Of a stretch of DNA of 64,000 nucleotides, positions 34,941 through 44,036 are shown piece by piece. The notes beneath the pieces were generated by a model, which did not search any database, was not told the origin of the DNA, and saw only the letters and a program-made list of their open reading frames with translations. Location: the NCBI GenBank assembly GCA_021808665.1, contig JAKBBA010000012.1:1-64000 (forward strand), written 5' to 3'. The translations under genes and the position numbers were made by a program. The stretch's first letter is position 1, and each line of letters begins with the position of its first letter. Source of the stretch: Actinomycetes bacterium. GTDB lineage: Bacteria > Actinomycetota > Acidimicrobiia > Acidimicrobiales > Palsa-688.

Positions 34941-37900
34941 GTCGGGTTCGACCTCCACCGTTGCGCAAGCTGGTAGACGGGTTCGGTGAGAAGGTCTACC
35001 AAAGGTTCTAGGCCCAGGCGTGACGAGTCGAAGTGCTCCTCGGTCTCGGTGACTGCGTCCCTCAGAGCGTCGAGGCGGGTCCGGTAACCGGCGAGTACCT
35101 CGGCCGCCGCGGCTGCGGAAAGGCTCTCGGCTATTCTCACGTGCAGGAGGGTCATGCCGCACACCTCTCCGTCTTTGGCCTCAGGCACCAACACGACGGT
35201 TCGCCCGTCACGGGCGCCCCGCACGACTGTCACCTCACGCTCCTCGGCGGCGCGGTGCTTGCTGCCGAGCAGTCGAGGGTCGCGGGCCGTGCGAGAAGGT
35301 GCAATTAGAGATGCGACGCCCGACATGTCGATAACCGACGCGGTCGCGTTGGAACCGTCAGCTCCCCAGTCGATCCGGTACCTCGTGTAGCCGAGCACCT
35401 CTTCTACCGCCGCGTCAAGGCTGGCGAGGGTTCGCAGCGCTCTGTAACCGAGCGAGTCCGCGCTCGGCCCCGCTGCGAGAACGGTTGCGACGAGCGGCAC
35501 TCCGAGCAGCGCCGACTCGCTTCTAGAGATACCGACAGTGACCGTCTTTGCCTGGTGCTTGATGGCATCGACCGGCCTGGTCAGCTCGTCTACCGCCTCG
35601 TTGAGAGCGTCGACGAGGTCCGAGTTGATCGCCTGCGGCGTACCGATCTTGCCAGTCTCGGCCTCGAACCCCTCGAGAGGGGCCTGCCCTGTGGCGTATC
35701 GCAACAGACCCGTCAATCTGACAGCTGTGGATGGGCTCAAATTCCCATCGAAGCGACCTTCGCGCAGCCCGACCACGAAAGGCTCCGCAGCTCGCTGAAC
35801 CGCCTCCTGGTCAGCCTTAGAGAACCCTCCACTCCGAGTCATCCCAGCCTCCGCAGCTTCTCGGACGCCCCGGAGAATCCGGGCCTGTGCGTCGATCGCC
35901 AGCGCAGCTTCATAGCCGAAAATGTGACCTACCATCGCCGATAGCACGAACCCGACAGCGGGGTGCGCGTGCGGCACGCTGACCACGCGGGCTCCGAGTG
36001 CCTCGAAGCGGGACTGCTCTCCTTCCGAGGCGATCACCACCGGGAGTGCCTTATGAGCGTTGTATATAGCCACTTCTTTGGCGACGTCGTCGGCGTTGGC
36101 TCCGCTCAGCCCGGACGCGCATACGATCACGAGCGGCTCGCAGGAAAGATCGATGTGCTTCTTGTCCTCGGTGTAGTCAGCGGAGATCGACCTGTAGCAA
36201 AGCTCCGACAGTTTGATCCGCACCTCAGCCGCCGCAACCCGGTCTGGCCCGTTACCGACGACAGCCCAGAACTTCCGGGGGGGTGCCACCTCGGCGGCTA
36301 TCGCCGCTATGGTCTCGCGTTTGGCAAGGACCGTCTCCATCTGAGACGGTAAGGTCAACAAAGCGTCGAGGACCCGAACAAGGTCAGCGTCGCCAAGGGC
36401 AGCCCTACTAGGGGACGCCGCAGCTAGGCCGGCGGCTATCAGCCATCCTGCGGCAACCTGGGAATAGAACGCCTTGGTCGACGCCACGCTCATCTCCACG
36501 TCGCGGCCGTCGGAGGTGTAGAACACCCCGTGCGCCTTCGTAGCCAGGTCACTGTTACGCCGGTTTACCACTGCGAGGACGCGAGCTCCGCGGTGGCGGA
36601 CAAGGTCCACGGTCCTATTGGTGTCGGTGGTCGTGCCTGATTGGCTTATCGCTATTACGAGCGTGTCGGACATGTCATCGCGGAGCATGAACCCTGACAG
36701 CTCCGTAGCCGGCACCGCTTCCACTGCTGTCCCAGCTACGCAGTACCGCAACGCAGCAGCGACTGCCTGACCGGCGACCGCCGCCGTTCCCTGGCCGACC
36801 ACCAGAACCTGCCTGATGGCACCCCCACGCCAAGCGTCGAGGATCGAATCTGGAAGCGTCTGAGCGTCCAGGACGGCTGACGCTCGGCCGTCGGAGCCTA
36901 CGCGGAGCCTGCCGCGCATGGTCTTGCGGAACGAGTCGGGCGACTCCGTCAACTCCTTCAACAAGAAATGCTCGTAGCCGCGTCTGTCCACGTCGCGTGT
37001 AGTAATGCCCGCCCGGCGAACCTCGTCCGGCCTCACGGTGGCCACCGCTCCGTTGAAGCGACGCCGGCTGATACCTTCCAGAGCTCCAGCTCCACTTCTC
37101 GCAAGGGTGACGATCTCTCCACCAGTGCTGTCTCCGTCCATACGAAGGAAGCTGTCGGTCTCCTCCACCAGCCCGTACGGCTCGCTCGCCACTACGAACG
37201 CGTCGTCCGCCAACCCCACGTAAAGAGACTGCCCGGACCCTGCCAGTGCCAGGTATAAGTCGTCGGGACTCCGGGCGGAACTTGCGGCTATCGCCAGAGA
37301 CCCTTCAAGACGGGTAACTGTCGCAGCGAAAGCCTCAGACGGCGACAGTCCTTCGCTCAGACGGCGGGCCATGAGTACCGGTATTACTTTCGCGTCGGTG
37401 GTCACCTCGGGTGGAGGTGTCAGTGACTCCCCGCGGGACAGTTCGAGGTGGTTATCCACGTCGCCGTTGAGCGCCACTGCGACGTAGGGCGTCGAGGGCC
37501 GACCGAGCTCCTCGGAGTTCACCGGGTGTGCGTTCGGCTCCGAGATGATCCCAACGCTCGCCCATCGGGTGTGGGCGACGACCGTCACCCGTGAGCCTGC
37601 CTGTGCGAGGGCCCCGGCCAGGGCTTCGTCGCCAGCTATTTCTTCTGCGAGGCGCCTAACGTTGTCACCCAGTTCGCCTATCTCCGCGGCTGCTTTGTAG
37701 ACGAAACACACGATGCTGCCGTCTTCGTCGACCACTCGGGCAGAGCCGGACGGGAACGACAAGTCCCCCGCTCGCCTGTCCAAGGACATCCCCTCCTGGC
37801 TTGAAGTTCCCGCGACCATTACGTGGAGTCCCGCCGAGTCCCGTCCTCGAACTTCGAGGCGGTCCAGGGCCGCCAGCGCCACACCTATAGCCCACCACCC

Positions 37901-38389
37901 GTCCAAGCTGGCCGCCGGCTGCGTCCCACCTCTGGCGAGAAGCTCCTGAACCCTAGTTGCCATTCCAAGTCGATCCTTGGCGATGGACCAGGTGGCATCC
38001 TTGGCTTTGCCCAGGAGGTCCTCCATTGCGGCCAGGTCGCCCTCGTAGCCGCCGAGCGCTGCTTCGTCTATGTAAGCGGCGAAGGACTCAATGCCGCGTT
38101 CGAATCCGGCTACGAGGTCTCCGATCTCCTGCGATCCGCGTGGGTCGCCAAGCAGAGCCCGAAGCCCGACCGGCCCTCGAAGCTCTGCGTCGAGGGCCGA
38201 CAGTTGGAGCAGTGCCGCCTCGACACTTCTGGCTATGTCGGACCCGCCCAGGTTTGCCTGCTGAGAGCGCAGATCCGCTAACACGGCGGATGCGCTCTCC
38301 AAGACGGGACGCAGCCGGCCTGCGGCGAGCTTGAGGTCTGGGACTTCCCGGTCAGACGGCCTAGCGAGAACCGCGACGATGCCGCACAT
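34937..38389 (-). CDS. glmS: Extended GlmS-like glutamine-fructose-6-phosphate aminotransferase
   Basis: At 1150 residues this is nearly twice the usual 610. It begins MCGIVAVL, with Cys2 as the expected amidotransferase nucleophile. About 155 extra, mostly helical residues then separate this strand from RGRDSAG (181-187), which normally lies near residue 30. VAHTRWAS and LNGDVDNH continue the glutaminase domain. SIS domain 1 has SQSGTTTDTN and SVASTKAF; SIS domain 2 ends with a long extension of about 300 residues. The usual ELKHGP-like catalytic stretch is replaced by EDKKHIDLS, so catalysis may differ. Position between glmM and acpS supports amino-sugar synthesis for cell wall. ATG 38389 is required for the Cys2 start. 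Confidence 0.85.
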   Translation of the reverse strand: MCGIVAVLARPSDREVPDLKLAAGRLRPVLESASAVLADLRSQQANLGGSDIARSVEAALLQLSALDAELRGPVGLRALLGDPRGSQEIGDLVAGFERGIESFAAYIDEAALGGYEGDLAAMEDLLGKAKDATWSIAKDRLGMATRVQELLARGGTQPAASLDGWWAIGVALAALDRLEVRGRDSAGLHVMVAGTSSQEGMSLDRRAGDLSFPSGSARVVDEDGSIVCFVYKAAAEIGELGDNVRRLAEEIAGDEALAGALAQAGSRVTVVAHTRWASVGIISEPNAHPVNSEELGRPSTPYVAVALNGDVDNHLELSRGESLTPPPEVTTDAKVIPVLMARRLSEGLSPSEAFAATVTRLEGSLAIAASSARSPDDLYLALAGSGQSLYVGLADDAFVVASEPYGLVEETDSFLRMDGDSTGGEIVTLARSGAGALEGISRRRFNGAVATVRPDEVRRAGITTRDVDRRGYEHFLLKELTESPDSFRKTMRGRLRVGSDGRASAVLDAQTLPDSILDAWRGGAIRQVLVVGQGTAAVAGQAVAAALRYCVAGTAVEAVPATELSGFMLRDDMSDTLVIAISQSGTTTDTNRTVDLVRHRGARVLAVVNRRNSDLATKAHGVFYTSDGRDVEMSVASTKAFYSQVAAGWLIAAGLAAASPSRAALGDADLVRVLDALLTLPSQMETVLAKRETIAAIAAEVAPPRKFWAVVGNGPDRVAAAEVRIKLSELCYRSISADYTEDKKHIDLSCEPLVIVCASGLSGANADDVAKEVAIYNAHKALPVVIASEGEQSRFEALGARVVSVPHAHPAVGFVLSAMVGHIFGYEAALAIDAQARILRGVREAAEAGMTRSGGFSKADQEAVQRAAEPFVVGLREGRFDGNLSPSTAVRLTGLLRYATGQAPLEGFEAETGKIGTPQAINSDLVDALNEAVDELTRPVDAIKHQAKTVTVGISRSESALLGVPLVATVLAAGPSADSLGYRALRTLASLDAAVEEVLGYTRYRIDWGADGSNATASVIDMSGVASLIAPSRTARDPRLLGSKHRAAEEREVTVVRGARDGRTVVLVPEAKDGEVCGMTLLHVRIAESLSAAAAAEVLAGYRTRLDALRDAVTETEEHFDSSRLGLEPLVDLLTEPVYQLAQRWRSNPT

Positions 38390-38428
38390 GCCATCGAATC
38401 TACCGGCCGCCCCGACCTCCCGCTGCCA

Positions 38429-38471
38429 TTGCGCGTAACGCAAAGTTGCTGCACAAGTATTTTTGCGCAAA
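38429..38471. promoter_or_regulatory. Two palindromes between glmS and the TetR gene
   Basis: TTGCG/CGCAA with a 5-base centre lies at 38429-38443, and the 10-bp palindrome TTTGCGCAAA at 38462-38471. Both are in the 111-bp divergent region and share GCAAAG flanks. They are good candidates for autoregulatory binding by the TetR-family protein starting at 38501. Confidence 0.5.
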
Positions 38472-38500
38472 GCGCACTTTCTCTGGGTACTCTGTTCGCC

Positions 38501-39235
38501 ATGAGCTCGACAGCCGTACATGAGGCGACGAGTGCGCTAGCGGCCGTCACCAACCCAGCCGTTGAGGGAATGTCACATCGCGAGCGAAAGAAGCTCGCCA
38601 CCCGGCGAGCCATCCACGAGGCGGCTTTCGAGCTGGCGCAAACGGCGGGACTGGCGCACACCACGATCGAACAGATCTCAGAACGGGCCGGCATAGCACC
38701 GCGGACCTTCTGGGGTTACTTCTCTTCCAAGGAAGACGCAGTCCTCAACCGCGACCCCGACACCCCCGACAAGCTCGCTAAAGCCCTCCTCGACCGACCC
38801 GTTGGAGAGGACGCTGTCGCCTCATTGCACGCCGTCCTCGACGATTTCTTGGCTTCGAAGCTGACCGACCCAGAGAGATCCCACGTACGTCGGGGCCTGC
38901 TGCGCCGGGAGCCGTCGCTTCTAGCAGCTGTTGCGGTCGCCTTCGACGAGATCGAACGTGCCTTAGTAGAGGCGTTAGGCCAGCGTATGGGGGTCGCTCC
39001 TTCGGCCGACCTTCGTCCAGGAGTGTTCGTGGCCTCGGCATGCGGGGCGTGCCGAGTCGTACAGCAGCGATGGGAGGAATCCGCCGGGGCAGAGGACCTT
39101 AGAGACCTGACCCGGCGCGCCTTTAGGACTATTTCGGAGGGTCTGCTCCACGAGGGCCACGACTCAGACAGCACCACCGGTCGACTCGGCACCGACATGA
39201 GATCACATCACGCAACTGACAGGAGACAGCCTTGA
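38501..39235 (+). CDS. TetR-family transcriptional regulator
   Basis: A 244-residue repressor-type protein. HTH region at about residues 28-72: RRAIHEAAFELAQTAG, TTIEQISERAGIAPRTFWGYF, then SKEDAVL. The C-terminal ligand domain is divergent, as is usual. ATG 38501 is preferred; an earlier in-frame start at 38429 would read through the operator palindromes, and no clear ribosome site is seen. It is coupled to the efflux pump gene (TTG start overlaps its TGA), so it probably represses that pump until a drug or lipid ligand binds. Confidence 0.9.
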   Translation: MSSTAVHEATSALAAVTNPAVEGMSHRERKKLATRRAIHEAAFELAQTAGLAHTTIEQISERAGIAPRTFWGYFSSKEDAVLNRDPDTPDKLAKALLDRPVGEDAVASLHAVLDDFLASKLTDPERSHVRRGLLRREPSLLAAVAVAFDEIERALVEALGQRMGVAPSADLRPGVFVASACGACRVVQQRWEESAGAEDLRDLTRRAFRTISEGLLHEGHDSDSTTGRLGTDMRSHHATDRRQP

Positions 39236-40803
39236 GCACCAAAGAAGACAACCTCGACCTGCCCGTTTCGGTAGCCGCCGACTCGACCGGGGATGCGATC
39301 TCGGGGTCCTCTTCGGCGAGTTCAGCACCGGCAGCAGGGGCCTACACGCACCGCCAGATCCTGCTGATCATGTCGGGCCTCGGCATGGGGCTTCTGCTGG
39401 CTTCGCTCGACCAGACAATCGTGTCGACGGCCCTGACGGTTATAAGCGAGCACTTCCACCGAGTCGACCTCTACAGCTGGGTGGTCACTGCTTACCTGCT
39501 CACGTCTACTGCGAGTACCCCCCTCTACGGCAAGATCAGCGACCAGTTCGGCCGTAAGCGGATCTTCCAGGTATCGATCGTCATCTTCCTAGTCGGAAGC
39601 GCCCTCTCCGGGCTGTCGCAGTCGATGTACCAGCTGATCGGCTTCCGCGCTTTGCAAGGCATCGGAGCTGGCGGTCTGATGACCCTCGCCTTCGCGATCA
39701 TCGGCGACGTCATACCGCCACGCGAACGCGGCAGGTACCAGGGTTACTTCGGCGCTGTGTTCGCCGTGTCGAGCGTCGTGGGGCCTCTCCTCGGCGGCTT
39801 TCTCGTCGACCAGGCCTCATGGCGCTGGGTGTTCTACGTCAACCTGCCCATCGGCGCCGTCGGCCTCGTCGTTATCAACAGAGTGCTCAAGCTCGATCAC
39901 AAGCCGCGCACTTCGAAAGTCGACGTAGCGGGCTCGCTTCTCATCGTCTCGGGCGTTTCGCTTCTCCTCGTTGGCGTACAAATAGCCGGCACCGCTGCGA
40001 AGCTGACCGCCACAGCGTGGGCGTATGCCATACCGGGCCTTGCTCTTCTGGTCGCCTTCGTGTGGTGGGAGCGTCGCGCTCCGGAGCCGATCATCCCGCT
40101 ACGGCTTTTCCGTAACTCGGTGTTCGCAGTATCCAACACGCTGGCGTTCATAACAGGGACGGTGATGTTCGGAGCTTTGATTTTCCTACCGCTGTACCTG
40201 CAGTCGGTTCGAGGGGTCAGCCCGACGATCTCGGGTCTGCGTCTGCTGCCGATGCTCGCAGGCGTGCTGATCACCTCGATAGGCTCGGGCCAACTGGTGA
40301 GCCGGTGGGGGCGCTACAAGAGCTTCGTGATCGCAGGGACGCTCGTCTTGACCGTCGGCGTCGCGATCATGACTCAGATCACGGTTGCCACGGGAGCCTG
40401 GCCGCTAGCGGGGATGCTGTTCGTCATCGGTCTCGGTCTTGGTTTGTTCATGCAGATCCTCGTCGTCGCGGTCCAGAACGCCGTTCCGGTCACCGACATG
40501 GGCGTCGGCACCGCTTCGGTGACCTTCTTCCGGACCTTAGGAGGGGCGGTCGGCTCGGCAGTTCTCGGGGCAGTCCTGATTCTCAAGGAGGCTTCGAGCT
40601 TGCACCACTACCAAAGCGTGTACGGGGCTAACTCCCCCGTAGCGGTACAGCACGCCTTCACCTTCGGGATGGACCAGGCTTTCGTCTACGCCCTGCCCGT
40701 AGCGGCGCTTTCGTTCATCCTTTCGTTCCTGCTGCGGGAGGTCAAGCTGCGCTCAGGAGCGGACCACGCCGACCCCAAACCGTCGGCCGAAGCTCTTCTG
40801 TAG
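39232..40803 (+). CDS. MFS efflux transporter, DHA2/EmrB-QacA type
   Basis: A 523-residue proton-coupled exporter with about 14 membrane segments. The DHA2 motif GLLLASLDQTIVSTAL occurs in the first helix, YGKISDQFGRKRIF is motif A, and RALQGIGAGGLMTLAFAII is motif B. TTG 39232 is supported by CAGGAG 8 bases upstream and by overlap with the TetR stop. Likely drug or small-molecule efflux; substrate unknown. It ends 3 bp from the convergent glmM gene. Confidence 0.92.
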   Translation: MSTKEDNLDLPVSVAADSTGDAISGSSSASSAPAAGAYTHRQILLIMSGLGMGLLLASLDQTIVSTALTVISEHFHRVDLYSWVVTAYLLTSTASTPLYGKISDQFGRKRIFQVSIVIFLVGSALSGLSQSMYQLIGFRALQGIGAGGLMTLAFAIIGDVIPPRERGRYQGYFGAVFAVSSVVGPLLGGFLVDQASWRWVFYVNLPIGAVGLVVINRVLKLDHKPRTSKVDVAGSLLIVSGVSLLLVGVQIAGTAAKLTATAWAYAIPGLALLVAFVWWERRAPEPIIPLRLFRNSVFAVSNTLAFITGTVMFGALIFLPLYLQSVRGVSPTISGLRLLPMLAGVLITSIGSGQLVSRWGRYKSFVIAGTLVLTVGVAIMTQITVATGAWPLAGMLFVIGLGLGLFMQILVVAVQNAVPVTDMGVGTASVTFFRTLGGAVGSAVLGAVLILKEASSLHHYQSVYGANSPVAVQHAFTFGMDQAFVYALPVAALSFILSFLLREVKLRSGADHADPKPSAEALL

Positions 40804-40806
40804 ACC

Positions 40807-42153
40807 TCAGCTTGGAAGGGAGCCGAGAGCCCTGACGACCGCAGTCGCTAGGCGCTCGGCTCCTTCGGCGGCGGTCTGGTCTGTGTCGGCCTCTACCATC
40901 ACCCTGACGAGGTTCTCCGTGCCGCTCGGGCGCAGGACCACCCGACCTCGACCTTCGAGTTCACCTTGGAGGGTTGAGACTTCGCTCCACACTTCTTGCG
41001 CTCCCTCGAGCTGATCCTTGTGGGCGACCGCCACGTTGATCAAAACCTGGGGGAAGCTTCGCATACAGCCTGCTGAGAGCTCCGACAGGGGCCGGTCGCT
41101 GCGAAGGACCAGGTCGGCTAGGAGCAGCCCCGTGAGGACACCGTCTCCCGTGGTGGCCAGGTCCCGCAGCACTATATGACCCGACTGTTCGCCTCCGAGG
41201 GACCAGCCCCTGCGCGCGAGCGCTTCGAGGATGTTACGGTCGCCGACCTGGGTCACCTCGATTTGTACTCCGAGGTCGTGCAGAGCCTCGTGCAACCCGA
41301 GGTTGCTCATGACAGTCACTGCAACTCCGTTGCCAGCAAGGCGGCCCCGGCTCTGCAGGTCGGCGGCGAGCATCGCAACGAGGCGATCTCCGTCGACGGT
41401 TGCTCCCTCTTCGTCCACGGCGACCACCCGGTCGGCGTCCCCGTCGAAAGCCAGGCCGAGAGTCGCCCGGGTCCTCCTCACCGCCTCCGAGAGCAGCCGC
41501 GTGTCGTTGGAGCCGCATCCGGAGTTGATGTTGGTGCCGTCAGGGTTCGCTCCGAGGACCTCGACTACGGTTGCTCCAGCCGCGGCGAAGACCTCCTCGG
41601 CTGTGGTGACCGCGGCCCCGTTGGCAACGTCGAGGACCACGCGCACACCTCGAAGCGAACGGCTCTGAATCCCGCCGGTGAGCTTCTCGACGTACCGACC
41701 CAACTCCAACGCTGCCCCGGTAACCCTGCCAATCCGCTTGCCGCTCAACCGTGAAGTGACCCCCGAGTGCAGGTGCTCCTCGATGGCGGCTTCCTCGTCG
41801 TCGGAGAGCTTCGAGCCGCCGGCGGCGAACAGCTTGATCCCGTTGTCAGCAAAGGGATTGTGTGAAGCGGAAACCACCGCACCCGCAGCCCCAGCCCCAG
41901 CCGAGACAAAGGCCACGTAAGGCGTGGGCACGATTCCAAGGTCGACCACGTCCAAGCCCTGCGCCGCTACCCCCGACGCGAAGGCGGCAGAGAGCATAGA
42001 ACCGGACAGCCGAGTGTCGCGACCTAGGAACATCACCCCGGCCTTAGTACCGAGTACAGCCGCAGCGCTACGTCCTAAACCTAGAGCGAGTTCCGGAGTC
42101 AGAACCTCGCCGGCCAGACCACGAAGTCCGTCCGTGCCAAAGTGCGCTTTCAC
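40807..42153 (-). CDS. glmM: Phosphoglucosamine mutase
   Basis: A 448-residue enzyme converting glucosamine-6-phosphate to glucosamine-1-phosphate for UDP-GlcNAc. The active phosphoserine is Ser97 in SASHNPFADNGIK, DGDADRV binds the metal, and RPSGTENLVRVMVE is the phosphate-binding loop. It lies 22 bp after rpsI, the usual actinobacterial order rplM-rpsI-glmM. Confidence 0.97.
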   Translation of the reverse strand: MKAHFGTDGLRGLAGEVLTPELALGLGRSAAAVLGTKAGVMFLGRDTRLSGSMLSAAFASGVAAQGLDVVDLGIVPTPYVAFVSAGAGAAGAVVSASHNPFADNGIKLFAAGGSKLSDDEEAAIEEHLHSGVTSRLSGKRIGRVTGAALELGRYVEKLTGGIQSRSLRGVRVVLDVANGAAVTTAEEVFAAAGATVVEVLGANPDGTNINSGCGSNDTRLLSEAVRRTRATLGLAFDGDADRVVAVDEEGATVDGDRLVAMLAADLQSRGRLAGNGVAVTVMSNLGLHEALHDLGVQIEVTQVGDRNILEALARRGWSLGGEQSGHIVLRDLATTGDGVLTGLLLADLVLRSDRPLSELSAGCMRSFPQVLINVAVAHKDQLEGAQEVWSEVSTLQGELEGRGRVVLRPSGTENLVRVMVEADTDQTAAEGAERLATAVVRALGSLPS

Positions 42154-42175
42154 TCCCGGTGCAGGAGCGACTCTG

Positions 42176-42568
42176 TCAGCGCTTCGAGTACTGAGGAGCT
42201 TTACGCGCCTTCTTCAGGCCGTACTTCTTGGACTCCTTCTCACGAGCGTCACGCGTGAGAAAGCCGGCGCGCTTGAGCGTGACCCGCAGTTCAGGGTCCA
42301 ACTCAGCCAGAGCGCGGGCGATTCCGAGCCTCATAGCCCCAGCCTGACCTGAGACACCCCCACCGACGAGGGTCGTGTCCACGTCGTAGATCTCGGCCTT
42401 CTCCACGAGCCTCAATGGTTCGGTGATAATCATCCGGTGCGTGGCGGACGGGAAATACTCGTCGACCGGGCGCTTGTTGACCGTAAGAGCCCCCTGGCCG
42501 GGGCGCAGACGGACACGGGCTACCGCTGACTTACGGCGACCGGTTGACTGTACGAGCGGCTTGGTCAA
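42176..42568 (-). CDS. rpsI: 30S ribosomal protein S9
   Basis: A 130-residue protein with [11 protein letters not shown] near the start and the basic C-terminal tail [12 protein letters not shown] that reaches toward P-site tRNA. It is encoded 7 bp after rplM. Confidence 0.97.
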   Translation of the reverse strand: MTKPLVQSTGRRKSAVARVRLRPGQGALTVNKRPVDEYFPSATHRMIITEPLRLVEKAEIYDVDTTLVGGGVSGQAGAMRLGIARALAELDPELRVTLKRAGFLTRDAREKESKKYGLKKARKAPQYSKR

Positions 42569-42575
42569 GTGGTCC

Positions 42576-43037
42576 TCAGGCTCCTCTTGAAGGGCGGTTG
42601 GCGCGGGGGTCGAGTGTCAGAACTTTGGGCTGCTGAGCCGCGTGGGGATGGGTCGGCCCGCCGTAAACTTTAAGCTTACGCAGCATGGAACGTCCGAGCG
42701 GACCCTTGGGGAGCATCCCTTTCACCGCACGACGAACGGCCTCTTCGGGCTTGGTGGTGAGCAGTTCGGTGTAGTTCCGAGAGGTGAGACCGCCGGGGTA
42801 ACCAGAGTGGCGGTAGTACAGCTTCTTGTCTGCCTTACCTGTCGCCATTGCGACCTTCGCCGCGTTGATGACCACCACGTGATCACCCGTGTCGACGTGA
42901 GGAGCGAAGATGGCCTTGCGCTTGCCGCGCAGAACCTGGGCCACTTCGCTGGCCAGACGGCCTAGAACAGCCCCGTCGGCGTCGACCTCGAACCACTCGC
43001 GCTCGATATCGGCGGGTTTTGGGGTGAAAGTACGCAA
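42576..43037 (-). CDS. rplM: 50S ribosomal protein L13
   Basis: A 153-residue early-assembly 23S rRNA-binding protein. [24 protein letters not shown] and [11 protein letters not shown] are family motifs. It is first in the rplM-rpsI-glmM transcript. The gap 43038-43183 should contain divergent promoters for this gene and ctaC; I could not assign boxes confidently. Confidence 0.97.
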   Translation of the reverse strand: MRTFTPKPADIEREWFEVDADGAVLGRLASEVAQVLRGKRKAIFAPHVDTGDHVVVINAAKVAMATGKADKKLYYRHSGYPGGLTSRNYTELLTTKPEEAVRRAVKGMLPKGPLGRSMLRKLKVYGGPTHPHAAQQPKVLTLDPRANRPSRGA

Positions 43038-43183
43038 GATGAAACCTCAGATTTAGACGAAGAGAGAACGTCGGGTCCGGCCCGTCGTGGACAGAACATC
43101 AACTATAGCGCCCCCAGGGACATGACCGCCAAGCGCCAGCGCCACGCTGCCATGACGAGGCCGCCAGCTGCGAGGTTGGTAAT

Positions 43184-44020
43184 GTGCGCACAAGCTCTCT
43201 AATGTGTTGCTCAGCTATGCACCAACTGACCGGACTCCTGGCCACCAACTTCGGTTCCCCGTCGGGGGTGACAACCCAGGACCATTACACCCGCGAGCTG
43301 TGGAGACTGAGCGGCTACTTTTCGGTGCCGATCGGGTTGATCGTCCTCGGCCTGATCGTGTTCGCCATCGTGCGCTACCGGCACCGACCAGGAGAAGACC
43401 GCAAACCGGCCCAGTTCCAGTACCACATTCCGATCGAGGCGACTTACACGATCATCCCGTTGGTGATCGTTGCGGTGATCTTCGGCGTGATGTACAACGC
43501 CGAGAACCACGTCAACACTGTCGCGGCGAAACCCTCGGTTGCGATCACCGTCGACGGTTTCCAGTGGGGATGGCGCTTCGTGTACCCCAATGGGCACGTG
43601 CAGATCGGAACCGGCGACTACAACAACATCAATAACAACAACGATCTCCCGGTCCTGGTCATGCCCTCCAACGAGACGGTGCAGTTGCACGTCGTATCCC
43701 TCGACGTCGTGCACACTTTCTACGTGAAGGAGTTCCTCTTCAACCGGGACCTCATACCTGGGATCAACAACACTTTCGACGTGAACGTGACCAAGCCAGG
43801 CCTTTACCCCGGCCAGTGCAACAACATCTGCGGTGAATACCACGCCTACATGCGCTTCTTGGTGGACGTGATGTCACCCACTCAGTACGCCGCCTGGTAT
43901 AACAACCAGCCGGCCTGCTCCGTTACGACCGCCGGGGTTCCCGGCGTCCAGAAGGGAAGCTGCGCTGCTATCAACGCAGGAGCGGACTTCACCGGTTACA
44001 CCCAGGCGCCGAAAGGATAG
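43184..44020 (+). CDS. ctaC: Cytochrome c oxidase subunit II
   Basis: A 278-residue protein with two N-terminal membrane helices (around residues 42-64 and 87-107) and an extracytoplasmic CuA domain: VVHTFYVKEF followed by PGQCNNICGEYHAYM supplies the two Cys, His and Met ligands. The start is uncertain: GTG 43184 has GAGG 8 bases upstream, ATG 43202 and ATG 43217 are alternatives. A Cys/Met-rich first dozen residues is unusual. It heads ctaC-ctaD-ctaF. Confidence 0.93.
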   Translation: MRTSSLMCCSAMHQLTGLLATNFGSPSGVTTQDHYTRELWRLSGYFSVPIGLIVLGLIVFAIVRYRHRPGEDRKPAQFQYHIPIEATYTIIPLVIVAVIFGVMYNAENHVNTVAAKPSVAITVDGFQWGWRFVYPNGHVQIGTGDYNNINNNNDLPVLVMPSNETVQLHVVSLDVVHTFYVKEFLFNRDLIPGINNTFDVNVTKPGLYPGQCNNICGEYHAYMRFLVDVMSPTQYAAWYNNQPACSVTTAGVPGVQKGSCAAINAGADFTGYTQAPKG

Positions 44021-44036
44021 GGAGACCTAAGCCGAC

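Noticed and set aside
38390..38521. 44-residue N-terminal extension of GlmS
   Set aside because: Would remove the Cys2 start needed for amidotransferase activity and covers the TetR operator region.
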